In this document: piece by piece, positions 55,444-63,156 of the stretch
How positions within the stretch are numbered: position 1 is the stretch's first letter
How the letters are laid out: each line of letters begins with the position of its first letter
Source of the DNA: Gammaproteobacteria bacterium
Lineage (GTDB): Bacteria > Pseudomonadota > Gammaproteobacteria > JAABTG01
DNA: 64,000 nucleotides
Assembly: GCA_034522055.1 (NCBI GenBank)
Contig: JAXHLS010000002.1
Location: 1,612,001 to 1,676,000 of the forward strand
Direction of reading: 5' to 3'
Notes under the pieces: model-generated
Told to the model about the DNA's origin: nothing
Seen by the model: only the letters and a program-made list of their open reading frames with translations
Database searches by the model: none
Translations under genes and position numbers: made by a program

Positions 55444-55908
55444 ATGAGTATGAAACGCAGAACCTTTCTCAAAGGCACCCTCGCCAGCAGCACCGTCGGT
55501 GTCGCGGTCAGTGCCGGGCTGCTTTCCCCCCAGGCCGTGCTCGCCTATCCGAAGGACGCCTTCAAGAACAAGGAGATGTCCGGGGCCCTGAATGACCTGC
55601 TGGGGATGGCCGATACGGAGACCTCCGGCGACATCACGGTCAAGGCCCCCGATATCGCCGAGAACGGTGCGGTGGTGCCCATCACCGTGGAAACCAGCCT
55701 GCCGGCGGAATCCATCAGCCTGGTGGTCGAGAAGAACCCGTCCCCCCTGGTGGCGAGCTTCGACCTGACCGACAGTGCCAGCGGCTACGTGTCCACCCGC
55801 ATCAAGATGGGCAAGTCCTCCGATGTGATAGCCGTGGTGAAATCCGGCGGCAAGCTCTACTCCGGCAGAAAAGAGGTCAAGGTGACCATCGGCGGTTGCG
55901 GCGGCTGA
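55444..55908 (+). CDS. soxY: Sulfur carrier protein SoxY
   Basis: This periplasmic carrier holds sulfur intermediates on a C-terminal Cys during thiosulfate oxidation. The 154-residue precursor has a Tat signal (KRRTFLKG) and ends in the diagnostic swinging-arm motif GGCGG. AAGGAG precedes the ATG. It forms a complex with SoxZ, encoded next. It is exported folded by the Tat system, probably together with SoxZ, which lacks a signal. Confidence 0.97.
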   Translation: MSMKRRTFLKGTLASSTVGVAVSAGLLSPQAVLAYPKDAFKNKEMSGALNDLLGMADTETSGDITVKAPDIAENGAVVPITVETSLPAESISLVVEKNPSPLVASFDLTDSASGYVSTRIKMGKSSDVIAVVKSGGKLYSGRKEVKVTIGGCGG

Positions 55909-55970
55909 GCGGATCCACGCTCCCCAGAAACCCCGAACCCGAACCCAGCGAACACGAGGAATAAAATATC

Positions 55971-56279
55971 ATGTCAGGTATCAAGATACGCGCCAAAGCG
56001 AGTGATGGAGAGGTAACCTTGAAGTCCCTCATCAGCCATCCCATGGAGACCGGCAGCCGCAAGGACAGCAAGACGGGCAAGACCATTCCCGCCCACTTCA
56101 TCGAGGAAGTGACCGTCTCACGTAACGGAACCCCCGCAGTCAAAGGCTTGCTGAGCGGCGGCGTTTCCAAGAATCCCTATCTGTCCGTCAAGTTCAAGGG
56201 CGACAAGGGTGACAAGGTGACGGTGGCCTGGACCGACAACAAAGGCGAAAGCGAGAGCGAGGAAACCACGGTCCGCTGA
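55971..56279 (+). CDS. soxZ: Sulfur carrier partner SoxZ
   Basis: The 102-residue protein is an Ig-like partner of SoxY. Hallmarks are KIRAKASDGEVTLKSLISHPMETGSRKD at the N-terminus and VAWTDNKGES near the end. It has no Cys and no signal peptide, as expected. It is co-transcribed with soxY across a 62-bp gap, and a strong terminator follows. Confidence 0.97.
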   Translation: MSGIKIRAKASDGEVTLKSLISHPMETGSRKDSKTGKTIPAHFIEEVTVSRNGTPAVKGLLSGGVSKNPYLSVKFKGDKGDKVTVAWTDNKGESESEETTVR

Positions 56280-56303
56280 GTCCATCGTCGCCAAGATGTT
56301 AAG

Positions 56304-56335
56304 AAAGGGGCCGGTAAATCCGGCCCTTTTCTTTT
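56304..56335 (+). terminator. Terminator of soxYZ
   Basis: A GGGCCGG/CCGGCCC stem, extended by A-T pairs, is followed by TTTTCTTTT. It is a classic intrinsic terminator 25 bases past soxZ. Confidence 0.9.
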
Positions 56336-56342
56336 GGGCGCC

Positions 56343-56372
56343 AAAAAAAACCACCGGCATCGCTGCCGGTGG
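56343..56372 (-). terminator. Terminator of soxXA (minus strand)
   Basis: A perfect 9-bp stem CCACCGGCA/TGCCGGTGG with a 4-nt loop is followed on the minus strand by eight T residues. It stops transcripts coming from soxX and sits back-to-back with the soxYZ terminator. Confidence 0.9.
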
Positions 56373-56402
56373 CCCTGGGGCGCCGCTTAAGGGCGAATCG
56401 AA

Positions 56403-57083
56403 CTACTTGTTGACCGGCGAATCCGGATGCATCAAGTAAGCCATGATGTCGCCGATCTGCTCCTTGGTCAGGAAATTATTGGCGCCGAATCGCGGCATGT
56501 GGGTACAGGGAAAGTACGCGTGAGGGCTGTAGATCACCTCGTAGGTGTATTTCAGCATGGCATCGCCCGTGCCCCGCAGCTTGCCGTAACCTTTGAGACT
56601 TGGACCCAAGGTGCCATAGGCTATCTCATCCGGATCGAGTTCATGGCAGGCGTAACAGTTGCCGCCCGGCTCACGACTGGTGTGATCGTCGGTCTTGTGG
56701 CCGACGCGAAAGCCATAGCCCGAGCGCGCCAACTCGTTGCCCTTACGCCAGTCACCCAGCTTGATTCCGCCGGCCGGGTATTCCATCTGCGCCTGCGCAA
56801 TCGCCATGGCCTTGGACCTGGCCTCGCTGCTCACATTGCCGTCCACAGCAGAACACACCCGCTGCAGATCATCCTGAATGAGACGGTCCTTGACCGTACC
56901 CCCTTCCTGTGTGAGTTGTTCCAGCTTGAAGCCCCTCTCCTCGAAGATCAGATGCTCCGCCAACTCCTCGCCACTCATGGCCGCATAGCCATCATCCTGA
57001 CCACCGCCGGCGACCGCACAGCCACCGATCAGCAGGGATATGAGGACGGCAGCACCGGCCGCCTTTTGTTTGTAGTGATTCAT
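56403..57083 (-). CDS. soxX: Cytochrome c SoxX
   Basis: This small haem subunit of the SoxXA complex couples thiosulfate to SoxY. The 226-residue precursor has a signal peptide with a possible lipobox-like IGGC, one haem site CYACH and a Met ligand in HMPRFGANNFL. The N-terminal extension before the haem domain (about 100 residues, including GIKLGDWRKGNELARSGYG) is as in longer SoxX proteins. It is 27 bases downstream of soxA. Confidence 0.93.
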   Translation of the reverse strand: MNHYKQKAAGAAVLISLLIGGCAVAGGGQDDGYAAMSGEELAEHLIFEERGFKLEQLTQEGGTVKDRLIQDDLQRVCSAVDGNVSSEARSKAMAIAQAQMEYPAGGIKLGDWRKGNELARSGYGFRVGHKTDDHTSREPGGNCYACHELDPDEIAYGTLGPSLKGYGKLRGTGDAMLKYTYEVIYSPHAYFPCTHMPRFGANNFLTKEQIGDIMAYLMHPDSPVNK

Positions 57084-57110
57084 AATCGAATTCTCCTTTG
57101 GCGTCCGTTA

Positions 57111-57953
57111 TCAGCGCTTGAGGTCGGGCAGGATGGCGGGCTGGCCGCGCGCCGCGTCGGTCCAGTATGAGATCATCGCAATCGAGGCGTCCGATCCCGG
57201 CACGACGAGCCCCTGGCGCATCTGCCAGTAGCAACCCCGCAGCCGGTGCTGACTGCTGCGCACCTGCTGGTGACCGGCACGGTAGGCCGGCCAGGAGACG
57301 GCCTTGGTCCACTCCTCCGGTTCATTGATGTTCGGCAGCACCGAGGCGCGGATGCGCTTGCCGGTGGCTCCGTGGCAGGTGTTGCAGCTGAAATCCAGGG
57401 ACCCCGCACGGCGATAGAACATCACCTCGCCGGCATCCCGCAGGGCCTTCTCCATGGGGTGATCCATGGGCGGGTTCCAGGGCCGGCCGTTGGACTTGCT
57501 GGCGATATAGGTCTGGAGCTTCATCATGTCGGAACCGGAACCGTGGCGTTTCTTGACCGCCGGGTCGTCGTCCGCGAAGCCCTGCAAGGTCTTCATGCAA
57601 TGCACCAGGCGGGTCTCGAGATCCATGACCTTGCCGGTGTCCTCGAAATACCGCGGCATCTCGACATAAGCCCCTTCGACCACCCCCGGGCCTTTGCCGA
57701 AATCGCAGCCCTCCAGAGAGACATTCTTGGGACCGCGGGCCTCGTGAAACAGGTCTTCCCCATCCTCGGCCACGAAGTAGGCGGGGTTGTCGGGCATCAT
57801 CATCAGGTTCTGATCACTCTGGGACAGATAGGCAGAACCGGTCTTATCGATGAGTTCCTGCAATATCTCTTCAGGCGGTGGGTACGAATCGGCGCTGGCG
57901 CTGGCAACGAAGGCCAGAGCGAGTGGTAACGCGATCAGGGTGTTTCTTGACAT
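57111..57953 (-). CDS. soxA: Cytochrome c SoxA
   Basis: This catalytic haem subunit forms a Cys-persulfide intermediate. The 280-residue precursor has a signal peptide (cleavage near SASA), one CNTCH haem site in the second domain and the active-site Cys in RGCYWQMRQ. The first domain keeps only part of a haem motif, as in single-haem SoxA. The ATG beginning MSRNTLIALPLALAF was taken. The soxXA pair is convergent to soxYZ; soxB and soxCD are not in the window. Confidence 0.95.
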   Translation of the reverse strand: MSRNTLIALPLALAFVASASADSYPPPEEILQELIDKTGSAYLSQSDQNLMMMPDNPAYFVAEDGEDLFHEARGPKNVSLEGCDFGKGPGVVEGAYVEMPRYFEDTGKVMDLETRLVHCMKTLQGFADDDPAVKKRHGSGSDMMKLQTYIASKSNGRPWNPPMDHPMEKALRDAGEVMFYRRAGSLDFSCNTCHGATGKRIRASVLPNINEPEEWTKAVSWPAYRAGHQQVRSSQHRLRGCYWQMRQGLVVPGSDASIAMISYWTDAARGQPAILPDLKR

Positions 57954-58427
57954 GTAGGACTCCTCCAAAATCAATGGCTATTTCCAACCAGTCCACGTGG
58001 ATGGATGACATAACGCCTGTATGCGAAACATCAATGATGAAGAGTAATTAGCAACCAAATTCAGATCAACTTCAGTTCTGCTTATATATCCTACGGGACC
58101 GCGGACCGGCGCTCGCGGCTGGCGTCCATGGTCCTTCGTCGCAGACAGTACCGCCACGTCGTCCCAATCGTCCCCCTTCGCGCACCAGGTCTTGATGCAC
58201 TTGGCGGCGAAGCGGATCTCCTCGTTAACGCTTAACGATGGTGGCTCTTTGTGCGCGTTGAGAACCAGCTTTTCAACCCGAAAGACGCGAAAGGCCCGAA
58301 AGAGAGAACTCCGAGGGCCGCAATGGGGCTGGAGATCGGATGCCAGCCCGGATGCCCACGGGCGCTCCTCTGGGGTGACGGATGGATGCATAATCATCCC
58401 AGGCCCTGACCCCTCGCCCGCGCGCCC
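57954..58427. other. soxA upstream region and repeat-bearing gap
   Basis: Within 100 bp of soxA is an AT-rich promoter-like stretch and a perfect TCCACGTGGA palindrome (57992-58001). Further right the minus strand keeps an open frame (58127-58240) reading NEEIRFAAKCIKTWCAKGDDWDDVAVL. This looks like a remnant of a larger protein, possibly a helicase, but it has no start and is weakly supported. The rest is dispersed repeat. Confidence 0.35.
58275..58362 (+). repeat. Diverged direct repeat left of the antiporter gene
   Basis: The unit opens with CCCGAAAGACGCGAAA and runs to CCAGCCCGGATGCCCACGG. A similar sequence in the same orientation lies at 60893-60982. I estimate about 75 percent identity by eye. 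Confidence 0.65.
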
Positions 58428-60866
58428 ATGCCCTTGTCCGAAACCGTCCTGGTCATCATGCTCCTGCTGGGGGCCGGCATGGTGGTGGCGGGCCTGACCC
58501 GCAACCTCCCCATACCCTACACCGTGCTGCTGGTGTTGCTGGGAGCCGTGCTGGGCAACCTGGGGCACCTGTGGTCCCCGCTGGAGGTGATGAACGAGGT
58601 ACACATCACCCCCGAGCTGGTGCTGTTCATCTTCCTGCCCGCCCTCATCTTCGAGTCGGGCCTCAACCTCAACGCCCGCCAGCTCATCCGGGACATGGGA
58701 CCGGTGCTGACCCTGGCGGTGCCGGCCCTGCTGTTCTCCACCCTGGCCATCGGCAGCGGGCTGTGGCTGTTGCTGCCCATCGAGCCGGCCACCGCCTTCG
58801 TCTTCGGCGCCCTCATCTCGGCCACGGATCCGGTGGCGGTGGTGGCGCTGTTCAAGGAGTTGGGCACGCCGGAGCGCCTCACGGTGCTGGTGGAGGGGGA
58901 GTCCCTTCTCAACGACGCCACCGCCATCGTTGTGTTCAAGATCCTCCTGGGCATGGCCCTGTTGGGGTCCTTCGAATTCACCGCCGTGGGGGGCGCGGTG
59001 ATGGAGTTCCTCAAGGTGTTCCTGGGGGGTGCCCTGGTGGGCATCGCCGCGGGCCTGCTGTGCGGCCAACTCATGAGCCGGCTCCAAGTGGGGGCCGCGG
59101 GGGTCATGGTCCTGTCGGTGGTGATGGCCTATGCCGGTTTCGTGGTGGCGGAGCACACCCTGCACCTGTCGGGGGTGATGGCGGTGGCCACCGGCGCCGT
59201 CACCCTCGGCGCCTTCGCGGTGCCGCGACTGCCCCGGGAGACGGTAACGGCCCTGGGGGAGATCTGGGAGTTCCTGGCCCTGGCCGCCAACACCCTGCTG
59301 TTCCTGCTGGTGGGCATGGCGGCGGATTACCTCAGCATCGCCCGCCAGTTCGACGGCATCCTCATCGCCGTGCTGCTGGTGCTGGCCGCCCGGGCCAGCA
59401 TAGTCTACTCCCTGGTGCCCTTCGCCACCCGCGTATTCGGCCTGCCCAATATCACCATGGGTGAGCGCCACATCATGTGGTGGGGCGGTCTCAAGGGCGG
59501 CCTGGCCCTGGCCATCGCCCTCTCCATCCCCGAAGACCTGGCGGGGCGCCAGCTGATCCTCGACCTCACCCTCGGAGTGGTGTTGTTCACCCTGCTGGTG
59601 AACGCCCCCACCATCAGGCCCCTCATCAAGGCCCTGGGGCTGCACCGGCTGTCGGCCGACGAGGGGGCGGAACTCAAGCGCGCCGTGGGGCTGGTGAAGC
59701 ATCACGCCACCGCCACCCTGGATCGCCTCTCCGCCTCCGGACTGCTGAGCCCCCAGGGCGGGTGCCAGGCCGCCTCGGTGGTGGACGCGGCCCTGACGGT
59801 GGCGACGCCGGTCACCGCGGCCCACCAGCTCCGGCGTTACCGCAAGCAGACCCTGCGAGTGGAGCTGGAGGCCCTGGAGGGCCTGTTCAAAGGGGGCATT
59901 ATCCCCCAGTACACCTTCCTGGACCTGCGGGGCGAGCTGCGGCGCAAGCAGGACGCGGTGGCCGGTGAGGGGACTCACCGCGACGAGGGACAAACCGGCA
60001 CCCGTCGCGCCAACCCCTTCCTACGCCTCGAGGACACCCTGGTGCGCTGGCTGCGGGAACACGACTGGGCGGCACCGCTGCTGAGCCGCCTCCAGGGCAG
60101 ACGCACCGCCCAGCATCTGCTCAAGGACATGGCCCGCATCCTCATGGCCGAGGCGGCCCTCGCCTACGTGCGCGGGGACGGCGAGCTACCCCCATCCTAT
60201 CGTGCCGAACTGGTGGAACACTACGAGGAACGCATGGTCGTATTCCGGGCCCGGGTGGCCGACATCCGGCGGGACTACCCCACTTTCTTCGAGGCCTTCG
60301 AGGGTACCTTTGCCCTGCGCGCCGCCCTGGCCCAGGCCGGCAACCTGCTGGAATCGGAGCGCCACCACGGCAGCATCAGCCCCAAGCCCTTCAAGGTTCT
60401 GGAGCAGCGCCTCGCCCAAGCGGCGACCGAGGTGGCGCCCCTCGCCAACCCGGTGGCGGAGCTCGAGACCCGCGATCTGCTGGCCGGCGTGCCGCTGCTC
60501 GGGCGGCTCCCCACCCGGGCCCTGGACCAGGTCGCCGCCCGGGCCACCACTGTCAGCTTCCTGGTGGGGGACACCATCATCGCCGAGGGGGCCCATGGCG
60601 ACGCCCTTTACGTGGTGGCCCGGGGCCGAGTGGCGGTATCCCACCGGGGCGATGACGGCCAGAACCACGTCATCGCCGAACTGGGTGCGGGCGAATTCTT
60701 TGGCGAGACGGCGCTCCTCGGGGACAGTGTGCGCACGGCGACGGTCACCGCGTCGCGTCCCTGCTCCCTTGTGCGCCTCGGCCGCCGCGACGTGCTGCAG
60801 ATCGCCGAAGACTACCCGGAGGTGGAGGCCGCCCTCGAGGCCGCCCGCAACGCCCGTCATCCCTGA
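58428..60866 (+). CDS. CPA1-family cation/proton antiporter with C-terminal cyclic-nucleotide-type domain
   Basis: The 812-residue inner-membrane protein has about 12-13 TM helices of the NhaP/SOS1 type (FIFLPALIFESG, GALISATDPVAVVALFKELG and EGESLLNDATAIVVF carry the conserved acidic transport residues). A long cytoplasmic region of about 250 residues follows, then a cNMP-binding fold (about 680-800) with GDTIIAEGAHGDALYVVARGRVAVSH and GEFFGETALLGDSVRTATVTA. It probably exchanges Na+ or K+ for H+; regulation by a nucleotide is inferred. Diverged direct repeats flank the gene. Confidence 0.92.
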   Translation: MPLSETVLVIMLLLGAGMVVAGLTRNLPIPYTVLLVLLGAVLGNLGHLWSPLEVMNEVHITPELVLFIFLPALIFESGLNLNARQLIRDMGPVLTLAVPALLFSTLAIGSGLWLLLPIEPATAFVFGALISATDPVAVVALFKELGTPERLTVLVEGESLLNDATAIVVFKILLGMALLGSFEFTAVGGAVMEFLKVFLGGALVGIAAGLLCGQLMSRLQVGAAGVMVLSVVMAYAGFVVAEHTLHLSGVMAVATGAVTLGAFAVPRLPRETVTALGEIWEFLALAANTLLFLLVGMAADYLSIARQFDGILIAVLLVLAARASIVYSLVPFATRVFGLPNITMGERHIMWWGGLKGGLALAIALSIPEDLAGRQLILDLTLGVVLFTLLVNAPTIRPLIKALGLHRLSADEGAELKRAVGLVKHHATATLDRLSASGLLSPQGGCQAASVVDAALTVATPVTAAHQLRRYRKQTLRVELEALEGLFKGGIIPQYTFLDLRGELRRKQDAVAGEGTHRDEGQTGTRRANPFLRLEDTLVRWLREHDWAAPLLSRLQGRRTAQHLLKDMARILMAEAALAYVRGDGELPPSYRAELVEHYEERMVVFRARVADIRRDYPTFFEAFEGTFALRAALAQAGNLLESERHHGSISPKPFKVLEQRLAQAATEVAPLANPVAELETRDLLAGVPLLGRLPTRALDQVAARATTVSFLVGDTIIAEGAHGDALYVVARGRVAVSHRGDDGQNHVIAELGAGEFFGETALLGDSVRTATVTASRPCSLVRLGRRDVLQIAEDYPEVEAALEAARNARHP

Positions 60867-60892
60867 GGAACCGCGGAAGGACAGCTTTCTGG

Positions 60893-60982
60893 AACCACGA
60901 AAGACGCGAAATACACAAAATGAGAAGACGCGGGGGCCGCACCAGAGCCGCAGATCAGATACCAGCCCGGATGCCCGCGCGG
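60893..60982 (+). repeat. Diverged direct repeat right of the antiporter gene
   Basis: It contains CACGAAAGACGCGAAA, GGGCCGCA and CCAGCCCGGATGCCCGCG in the same order as the left copy at 58275-58362. The gap from 60867 to 61204 otherwise holds only the REP-like element near its right end. Confidence 0.65.
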
Positions 60983-61128
60983 GCGTGTGTAGTTGGGGTG
61001 AGCTTGCGAACCCCGACGATTGCGAGGCGAATCCATGGTCATGTTGGGGTTCGTTCCTCACCCCAACCTACGAGTTACGAGTTGCGGGTGGTTCCGGTCC
61101 GACCTGTGGTGTGCACGGCGGGCGTTAA

Positions 61129-61177
61129 TGTCGGGATGAATCCCGACCTACATCCGTGCCGAAGGAACGGGCGGTGG
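61129..61177 (+). repeat. Extended REP-like element, copy 3
   Basis: It matches the copy at 22212-22260 at all but a few of 49 positions, including the non-palindromic tail ending AGGAACGGGCGGTG. It lies just upstream of mutM. Confidence 0.88.
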
Positions 61178-61204
61178 TAGTGTATCTATATTCGGAGAAA
61201 CCCC

Positions 61205-62023
61205 ATGCCCGAACTCCCCGAGGTGGAAACCACGCGCCGCGGCATCGCGCCCCACATCACGGGACGGCACGTCTCGGCGGTGACGGTGCGCCAGCCGCGC
61301 CTGCGGGAGGCCGTGCCCCCGGAGCTGGCGCGGGACGCCGTGGGGCAGCCGGTGGCAGGGGTGGAGCGCCGGGGCAAATACCTGCTGCTGAGAATGCCCC
61401 TGGGCACCATCATCATCCACCTCGGCATGTCCGGCAGCCTGCGGGTGCTGGGGGGCGCCGTCCCCCTGCCGGAACGCCACGACCATGTGGACATCGTCTT
61501 CGGCGGCGGGCCCCTCCTGCGCCTCCACGATCCCCGGCGCTTCGGCATCGTCACCTGGACCAGCGGGGATCCCCTGACCCATCGCCTGCTCGCACGCCTG
61601 GGCCCGGAGCCCCTGGCGGCAGGTTTCGACGGCCACCACCTGTACCTCGCGGCCCGCGGCCGGGGGGTGGCGGTGAAGTCCCTGCTGCTGGACGGCACGG
61701 TGGTGGCCGGGGTGGGCAACATCTACGCCAGCGAGGCCCTGTTCCGCGCCGGCATCCACCCCGGCCGCGCGGCGGCCCGCATCTCCCTGGTGCGTTATCA
61801 GGGCCTCGCCCGCGCCTTACGAGAAGTGCTCACCGACGCCATCGCGGCCGGGGGCACCACCCTGCGGGACTTCGTGGACGGCAGCGGCCGGCCCGGCTAC
61901 TTCCGCCAGCGGCTCTTGGTCTACGGCCGCGAGGGCGAGCCCTGCCCCGGCTGCGACGGCCCCATCCGCCGGGTCATCCTGGGCCAGCGCTCCAGCTACT
62001 ACTGCCCGCGCTGCCAGCGCTAG
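61205..62023 (+). CDS. mutM: Formamidopyrimidine-DNA glycosylase MutM
   Basis: This bifunctional glycosylase/lyase removes 8-oxoguanine and formamidopyrimidines. The 272-residue protein has the catalytic N-terminal PELPEVET (Pro2, Glu3), the H2TH region with GVGNIYASEALF, and a C-terminal zinc finger with four cysteines (CPGC and CPRC). The ATG has GGAGAA upstream. A REP-like element lies close to the promoter region. Confidence 0.97.
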   Translation: MPELPEVETTRRGIAPHITGRHVSAVTVRQPRLREAVPPELARDAVGQPVAGVERRGKYLLLRMPLGTIIIHLGMSGSLRVLGGAVPLPERHDHVDIVFGGGPLLRLHDPRRFGIVTWTSGDPLTHRLLARLGPEPLAAGFDGHHLYLAARGRGVAVKSLLLDGTVVAGVGNIYASEALFRAGIHPGRAAARISLVRYQGLARALREVLTDAIAAGGTTLRDFVDGSGRPGYFRQRLLVYGREGEPCPGCDGPIRRVILGQRSSYYCPRCQR

Positions 62024-62273
62024 TGATAACCTTGGTCCGGGAATACCGCCCGGCCGTAGCCCGACGCGATTTGAGAAAATGCTGCTCTCACAGAGGCGCG
62101 GAAACATTGAGCATTTGAAAAGGCCATCAGCCGCACACGAGGGGATTCCGGATGCAGACAGTCCCGCCGCTCGCCCCCCGTATGCATTCATCCCCAGTGA
62201 TCTCCGTGCCTCAGTGCCTCCGTGAGAGATATCTTCCCTTCCACCCACAACCGATTCGAAACAGGAGCTTTTC

Positions 62274-63152
62274 TTGACAGCGTCATTGAAGGTCGGCGTC
62301 TTCGTGGACGCCGAGAACATCCGCATCAACGGCGGCTATGCCCTGCGCTACGACAACCTGCGGCGCTTCGCCTCCCGGGACGGCGGCACCCTGCTCAGGC
62401 TCAACACCTACATCGCCTTCGACGGCGAGCGTGCCCAGGAGGACCACGAATACGCCCGCAAGGCCTACGCCTATCAGCAGATGGTGCGGGACTTTGGTTG
62501 GAAGATCACCGTCAAGTACGTCAAGCGCTATACCGACGACGAGGGCAACGTCACCACCAAGGCCAACGCAGACCTGGACCTGGCGGTGGACGCCATGCTC
62601 CAGGCCGAGAACCTGGACCTGGTGCTGCTGGTGACCGGCGACGGCGACTTCCTGCAGTTGGTGACGGCCCTCCAGAACCGCGGTTGCCGGGTGGAGCTGC
62701 TGGCCTTCCGCAATGTTTCCCGGGCCCTGCAGCGCCAGGTGGATGGCTTCTACTCCGGCTATCTAATCCCCGATCTCCTGCCCATCGCCTACGAGCCCCG
62801 CAACGCCTGGGGAGAGGTCGGCTCCTGCGTGCGCGGCATCTGCAGCCGCTGGTTCCCGGACAAGGGCTACGGCTTTCTGAACTACCTCAAGCGCATCGAC
62901 GGCAACCTGTGGGTGACGGATCCCCGGGACCCGGACTCGCCCTTCGAGAGCGTGTTCTGCCATACCAACGAGGTGGCGGACGATGTCAACGTGGAGGATC
63001 TCATGAGCCGGGAGGCCATCCTCGAGTTCTATCTCCAGGAAAGCAGCCAGAAGGAGGAGGGCAAGGTGGCGCAGAACGTGCGGCTGGTCTACAACCCGAG
63101 CCGCGGCGCCGGCAACCATGGGGCCATCGGCAACCCGGCCGAGCGCCCCTGA
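62274..63152 (+). CDS. NYN/LabA-like domain protein
   Basis: The 292-residue protein has a PIN-like NYN domain with acidic residues in FVDAENIRI, KANADLDLAVDAML and LLVTGDGDFLQLV (a likely metal-dependent nuclease core). A C-terminal module follows containing CSRWFPDKGYGFLNYLKRIDGNLWV, which resembles a cold-shock-type nucleic-acid-binding fold. An RNA-processing or RNA-degrading role is plausible. The start is TTG, supported by AGGAGC 7 bases upstream; no ATG or GTG alternative fits. The 250-bp gap before it shows no gene. Confidence 0.82.
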   Translation: MTASLKVGVFVDAENIRINGGYALRYDNLRRFASRDGGTLLRLNTYIAFDGERAQEDHEYARKAYAYQQMVRDFGWKITVKYVKRYTDDEGNVTTKANADLDLAVDAMLQAENLDLVLLVTGDGDFLQLVTALQNRGCRVELLAFRNVSRALQRQVDGFYSGYLIPDLLPIAYEPRNAWGEVGSCVRGICSRWFPDKGYGFLNYLKRIDGNLWVTDPRDPDSPFESVFCHTNEVADDVNVEDLMSREAILEFYLQESSQKEEGKVAQNVRLVYNPSRGAGNHGAIGNPAERP

Positions 63153-63156
63153 GACC

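Noticed and set aside
58192-58497. Plus-strand 101-codon frame before the antiporter gene
   Set aside because: It runs through dispersed repeat and into the antiporter gene in another frame, and has no domain or ribosome site.
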